NCBI GenBank assembly: GCA_025996815.1
Contig: BNTT01000002.1
Location: forward strand, 1-64,000
Source of the DNA: Bacteroidia bacterium
GTDB taxonomy: Bacteria; Bacteroidota; Bacteroidia; Bacteroidales; Azobacteroidaceae
Direction of reading: 5' to 3'
DNA length: 64,000 nt
Part shown: piece by piece, positions 59,772 to 64,000 of the stretch
Layout of the letters: every line of letters begins with the position of its first letter
How positions within the stretch are numbered: position 1 is the stretch's first letter
The notes under the pieces: model-generated
What the model was told of the DNA's origin: nothing
The model's input: only the letters and a program-made list of their open reading frames with translations
The model's database searches: none
Position numbers and translations under genes: made by a program

Positions 59772-62700
59772 ATGCGAATGAAAAATCAATTCAGAAAAAA
59801 GAAGTTTGCAAACTTCGCGAAGGCTTTGCTTTTAAGTAGCGTTTTCTTCGTGTTGGAGGGGCAAAGTCTTCGAGCTGACGCGCCGCAAACGGCGGCGCAA
59901 GTTACAAATGCCTCGACACGGACAAAGACCGTTACCGGTTCCGTTTACGACGAAAACGGTGAGAAAATGCCCGGAGTCACCATCACCGTCAAAGGGAGCA
60001 ATCGTGGAGTAGCGACCGGCTTGGATGGTTCATTCAAAATAGACGTTTCGCCAACGGATGTTTTGGAGGTTTCGTTTGTGGGGTATGACCCCTACACTGT
60101 GACGGTGGGCGACAAGGCGAGTTTTGAGATTCCGCTCAAGCCCAAGGCGAGTGAGTTGGATGAAGTGGTTGTGGTGGCTTTCGGCAAGCAGAAGAAAGAA
60201 AGCGTCATCGCGTCTGTCACCACCATCAAGCCTTCCGAACTCAGGGTGCCGAGCAGCAACCTGACCACCGCTTTGGCGGGAAGAATTTCGGGAATCATCT
60301 CATATCAACGAAGCGGCGAACCCGGACAGGACAATGCCGATTTCTTTGTACGCGGTATCACCACTTTCGGCAACGGGAAAGCCAACCCGCTGATTTTGAT
60401 TGACGGTGTGGAACTTTCGGCAGACGACCTTTCGCGGTTGAATACCGACGACATCGCCAGTTTCTCGGTAATGAAAGACGCTAATGCGACAGCGCTTTAC
60501 GGTGCGCGAGGCGCCAACGGTGTAATCCTTATCAATACAAAGGAAGGCGCAGAAGGAAAAGCCAAGTTTTCGGTGCGTTTTGAAAATTCGTTTTCGGCAC
60601 CCACCCAACAGATTGAACTGGCCGACCCTGTTACCTACATGAGATTGGGCAACGAAGCGGTGCTCACCCGCGACCCTTTGGGAATCCGTCCTTATTCACC
60701 GGAAAAAATAGCCAACACCGGAACCGGAAATCCATACGTTTATCCGGCTACCGACTGGAAAAAAATGATGCTCAAAGACGTTACGCAGAATCAGCGTCTG
60801 AACATGAATATCAGCGGTGGCGGACCGGTGGCGCGGTATTACGTGGCGGCTTCCTACACCAAAGATAACGGTATGTTGAAGAACGACCCGATGAATAAGT
60901 TTGACAACAATATCGATTTGCGAAAACTCCTGCTGCGTTCCAATGTAAATATCAACGTCACTAAATCGACCGAACTGATTGTGCGCTTGCATGGCACTTT
61001 CGACGATTATACAGGACCGTTGGAGGGTGGTACCGGAGTGTATAACAGCATCATGCGTGCAAATCCCGTTCTCTTTCCCGCATACTATGCCCCGAATGCA
61101 GACCACACAGGCGGCGGGCACATCCTGTTCGGCAATCATGCGCAGGGCGTCAACAGTAATACTTTTTATAACAATCCTTACGCCGATATGGTAAAGGGCT
61201 ATAAAGATTACAGCAAAACACTGATGCTTGCCCAGTTGGAACTCAAGCAAGACCTTGGATTTATTCTGAAAGGCTTGTCGGCAAGGGGTTTGTTCAACAC
61301 CACGCGGTATTCCTATTTTGATGTATCCCGCTATTACGACCCATTTTATTATACGATAGGTTCGTATGACAGATATGAAGACGAATATAAATTGTCGGCT
61401 TTGAATGAGAAGAAGGGCAGCGAATACATCAATCATTTTGGCGTAGGACAAAAGGATGTAACTACAACCACCTATTACGAGGCAGCACTTCAATACGCCA
61501 ATACTTTTGCCGAAAACCACAGTGTGAGCGGCTTGCTGATATTAACCGGACGCGAAGAATTACGCGGAAATGTCTATAATACAGAAACCAAGCAGGATGA
61601 GTTGCAACTGTCGTTTCCCTATCGCAATATCGGTTTGTCGGGACGTTTAACTTATGGTTACAAAAGCAAGTATTTTGTCGAAGGCAATTTCGGATACAAC
61701 GGTTCGGAACGCTTCTCTCAAAGCGAGGCATTCGGTTTCTTCCCTTCTGCCGGCGTCGGCTATTTGGTGTCTAACGAAGATTTTTGGGAACCGGCGAAAC
61801 CCGTTGTCAGCAAACTGAAACTGAAAGCGACTTATGGTCTGGTGGGTAATGATGCTATCGGCAATGCGAACGACCGTTTCTTTTATCTGTCAAAAGTAAA
61901 TATGGACAATAGCGGACGGGGTATGAATTTTGGAACAGAGCATCAATATGGTCAATCCGGTATATCCATTGGTCGTTATGCCGACCCGTTTATTACCTGG
62001 GAAACAGCATACAAGCAAAACTACGGAACTGAAGTCGGACTGTTCGACAAGTTGGACGTTCAGGTGGATTATTTCAGGGAACACCGTAAAAATATATTAC
62101 AGACGCGGGCAGACATCTCCACCACCATGGGGTTACAAGTGACCCCACAGGCAAATATCGGCGAGGCTTTTGCTTCGGGAGTCGATTTGTCGGTCGATTA
62201 TTCGCAGTCTTTTACACCTGATTTCTGGACAACCGTACATGGCAATTTCACGTATGCGCACAGCAAATACCTTGTGTATGAAGAGCCTGTTTATGCCGGT
62301 CAGCCCTGGCGACTGCATGCTGGACAACCCTTGCAACAGCAATACGGATTGATTGCCGAACGGCTTTTTATTGACGACGAGGACGTAAGGAGTTCGCCTG
62401 TACAACAATTCGGAGAATATATGGCGGGGGACATCAAATACAAGGACATCAATCTGGATGGAAAAATTGACCAACAGGATGTGTTACCCATCGGTTATCC
62501 CACATCGCCGGAAATCATTTATGGCGCCGGATTTTCCATGGGATTTCATAATTTCGATTTATCGGCTTTCTTTCAAGGCTCGGCGCGTTCAACGCTGTTT
62601 ATTGATGTGAATAATATTTCCCCTTTCCTTGATACGGACGGCAACAATGCTGTAATATCGCAAAATGCGCTCTTAAAGACGATAGCAGACAGCCACTGGT

Positions 62701-63011
62701 CGGAAGACAATCGCAATATTCATGCTTTCTGGCCCCGTCTGACCGACCATCAAATCGCGAACAACACACAGCGGAGTACATGGAATATGCGTAATGGCGC
62801 CTTCGTGCGACTGAAAACCTTGGAAGCAGGATATACCCTGCCTGAAAAACTGTCACGGAAATTGCACCTCGGCATGCTCCGCTTTTATCTGAGCGGAACC
62901 AATTTGCTTACATTCAGCAAATTCAAACTGTGGGACCCTGAACAGGGCGGTGCCGGATTAAATTATCCGGTACAGCAGGTTTTCAATCTGGGAATCAATA
63001 TTAGTTTATAA
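59772..63011 (+). CDS. SusC/RagA family TonB-dependent outer membrane transporter
   Basis: 1079 residues. Signal peptide about 1-36 (LLSSVFFVLEGQSLRADA). A carboxypeptidase-like domain follows (VTGSVYDENGEKMPGVTITVKG, ~56-125), then the TonB plug with the SusC blocks SELDEVVVVAFG, LAGRISGIISYQRSGEPGQDNADFFVRG-type strand and ATALYGARGANGVILINT, and a large beta barrel to the C-terminus. It imports oligosaccharides together with the SusD lipoprotein downstream. Its leader and signal-peptide DNA match those of the beta-helix gene at 2705. Confidence 0.95.
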   Translation: MRMKNQFRKKKFANFAKALLLSSVFFVLEGQSLRADAPQTAAQVTNASTRTKTVTGSVYDENGEKMPGVTITVKGSNRGVATGLDGSFKIDVSPTDVLEVSFVGYDPYTVTVGDKASFEIPLKPKASELDEVVVVAFGKQKKESVIASVTTIKPSELRVPSSNLTTALAGRISGIISYQRSGEPGQDNADFFVRGITTFGNGKANPLILIDGVELSADDLSRLNTDDIASFSVMKDANATALYGARGANGVILINTKEGAEGKAKFSVRFENSFSAPTQQIELADPVTYMRLGNEAVLTRDPLGIRPYSPEKIANTGTGNPYVYPATDWKKMMLKDVTQNQRLNMNISGGGPVARYYVAASYTKDNGMLKNDPMNKFDNNIDLRKLLLRSNVNINVTKSTELIVRLHGTFDDYTGPLEGGTGVYNSIMRANPVLFPAYYAPNADHTGGGHILFGNHAQGVNSNTFYNNPYADMVKGYKDYSKTLMLAQLELKQDLGFILKGLSARGLFNTTRYSYFDVSRYYDPFYYTIGSYDRYEDEYKLSALNEKKGSEYINHFGVGQKDVTTTTYYEAALQYANTFAENHSVSGLLILTGREELRGNVYNTETKQDELQLSFPYRNIGLSGRLTYGYKSKYFVEGNFGYNGSERFSQSEAFGFFPSAGVGYLVSNEDFWEPAKPVVSKLKLKATYGLVGNDAIGNANDRFFYLSKVNMDNSGRGMNFGTEHQYGQSGISIGRYADPFITWETAYKQNYGTEVGLFDKLDVQVDYFREHRKNILQTRADISTTMGLQVTPQANIGEAFASGVDLSVDYSQSFTPDFWTTVHGNFTYAHSKYLVYEEPVYAGQPWRLHAGQPLQQQYGLIAERLFIDDEDVRSSPVQQFGEYMAGDIKYKDINLDGKIDQQDVLPIGYPTSPEIIYGAGFSMGFHNFDLSAFFQGSARSTLFIDVNNISPFLDTDGNNAVISQNALLKTIADSHWSEDNRNIHAFWPRLTDHQIANNTQRSTWNMRNGAFVRLKTLEAGYTLPEKLSRKLHLGMLRFYLSGTNLLTFSKFKLWDPEQGGAGLNYPVQQVFNLGINISL

Positions 63012-63030
63012 ATTTTAAAATTTAACAGTC

Positions 63031-64000
63031 ATGAATACAAAAATGTCAAATCAAATAGTAAAACTGACGGCAATCATCGCTTTGCTGGGTATATGGTCAT
63101 GCACAGACTACCTGAATGTAGTTCCGGACGACATACCGACCATGGAGCATGCTTTCAGCAACCGTACAAGTACGGAAAAATTTCTGTTTACCTGTTATTC
63201 CTATCTGCCCAATCCGGCAGAAGCCTTCAACACGCCCGGTCCTTTTCAGAGCCGTGAGTGCTGGATGCATCCTGCCGGCGGAAGTGCTTGGTGGTGGGCA
63301 AGCGACGATGGCACAGGCAACAACATGTACACTTGGCGCATAGCCAAAGGCGAACAGACCGGCAATGACCCGTTGATTAATCACTGGGATGGCAGAAATG
63401 GAGGCTCAGCCTTATTTACAGCCATACGCGATTGCAATATCTTTCTCGAAAATATTGAGAAGCCTACCGGCATCGGCGCCGCAGAGAGGGAAAGATGGGT
63501 AGCCGAAGTGAAATTCCTGAAAGCGTATTATCATTTTCTACTGTTGCGCCAGTACGGACCCATTCCGATTATCAGGGAGAACCTGCCTGTCGCCGCCTCG
63601 CCCGATGAAGTGCGTGTGTTTCGGGACCCGGTGGAAGATGTAGCGGATTATATCGTTTCCCTGTTAGACGAAGCGGCTGATGTATTAGACCCCGTACTGA
63701 TGACCGAAACGGAGGAAATGGGACGTATTACCAAAGTCATCGCACTGGCTGTGAAAGCGCAGGTGCTGACGCTGGTGGCAAGTCCGCTGTTCAACGGAAA
63801 TCCATACGTCCTGAATTATGCGGACAGCCGCGGTACGCTGCTTTTTCCGCAAACCGCGGACGCAGGCAAATGGGCAACCGCAGCAACAGCCATCAAAGCC
63901 GCTATCGACTGCGCCGAAGAGGAAGGAAATCGCCATTTATTTACGTTCACTGCGGCTTTGCCGGTAGCACCTTCCGTTATTCAAGAAATGAGTATTCGCG
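63031..64000 (+). CDS. SusD/RagB family lipoprotein, 3' end missing
   Basis: 323 codons are present from the ATG at 63031, 19 bases after susC; the gene runs off the right edge. The lipobox is GIWSC, followed by the SusD start TDYLNVVPDD. The TPR-like helices show RDCNIFLENIEKP, ERWVAEVKFLKAYYHFLLLRQYGPIPII and VKAQVLTLVASPLFNGN, all typical of SusD. It is the surface glycan-binding partner that caps the SusC transporter. Confidence 0.95.
   Translation, partial: MNTKMSNQIVKLTAIIALLGIWSCTDYLNVVPDDIPTMEHAFSNRTSTEKFLFTCYSYLPNPAEAFNTPGPFQSRECWMHPAGGSAWWWASDDGTGNNMYTWRIAKGEQTGNDPLINHWDGRNGGSALFTAIRDCNIFLENIEKPTGIGAAERERWVAEVKFLKAYYHFLLLRQYGPIPIIRENLPVAASPDEVRVFRDPVEDVADYIVSLLDEAADVLDPVLMTETEEMGRITKVIALAVKAQVLTLVASPLFNGNPYVLNYADSRGTLLFPQTADAGKWATAATAIKAAIDCAEEEGNRHLFTFTAALPVAPSVIQEMSIR

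Overview
The window is chromosomal DNA of a member of the Bacteroidota, almost certainly order Bacteroidales. The grounds are a SusC/SusD pair, gldH, C-terminal type IX secretion (T9SS) sorting domains, lipoproteins of Bacteroidales type, and the Bacteroidota promoter element TAnnTTTG (mostly TACCTTTGC), which stands upstream of many genes and fixes several start codons. I found no rRNA, tRNA or CRISPR array.

Layout. (1) 1-8.1 kb, minus strand: glycan-degradation genes, namely a truncated GH29-type fucosidase, a beta-helix protein with a T9SS tail, a lipoprotein phosphoesterase with three Ig-like domains, a GH78 rhamnosidase and a 66-residue ORF. (2) 8.4-18.4 kb: mannonate dehydratase and core genes (DHH phosphoesterase, a lipoprotein, phosphoglucosamine mutase, lolD, a ComEA-like protein, gldH, a RicT-like protein, holB, aspartate kinase). 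(3) 18.4-22.65 kb: a structured RNA leader followed by five AT-rich genes and a strong terminator. (4) 22.7-28.5 kb: a HigB-type module with a shortened antitoxin, then tig-clpP-clpX, panC, ridA and a toxin-antitoxin pair with a truncated toxin. (5) 28.5-40.5 kb: an FkbM methyltransferase behind a G13 tract, a PcrA/UvrD helicase, yqeY, a broken ORF6N gene, a glycogen debranching enzyme, a deleted Abi/HEPN gene, a GT4 synthase, transketolase, an SDR protein and an EEP-family hydrolase. (6) 40.6-51.5 kb: a PIN toxin-antitoxin pair, a palindrome cluster, a three-gene surface operon behind a second structured leader, an Rpn-type nuclease, an MBL hydrolase, a sugar kinase and a beta-lactamase/SGNH fusion. 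(7) 51.6-64 kb, plus strand: a polysaccharide utilisation locus with a T9SS-exported beta-helix glycosidase, an AraC regulator with a likely operator, an isochorismatase-ThuA fusion, a Gfo/Idh/MocA oxidoreductase, a HIT protein, an aldo/keto reductase, SusC and an incomplete SusD.

The two ends look like machinery for a pectin-like or rhamnose/fucose-bearing glycan: secreted enzymes cut it, SusCD imports the products, and uxuA and the redox enzymes may process acidic or neutral sugars. The substrate is inferred from the enzyme families.

The most notable observations are: two related 5' leader RNAs 28 kb apart on opposite strands, each with a terminator that competes with an upstream pairing; a poly-G tract whose length decides whether an upstream start codon is fused in frame to a methyltransferase; palindromic elements inserted in frame in clpX, uvrD and the debranching enzyme; and several decayed toxin, Abi and phage-type genes.
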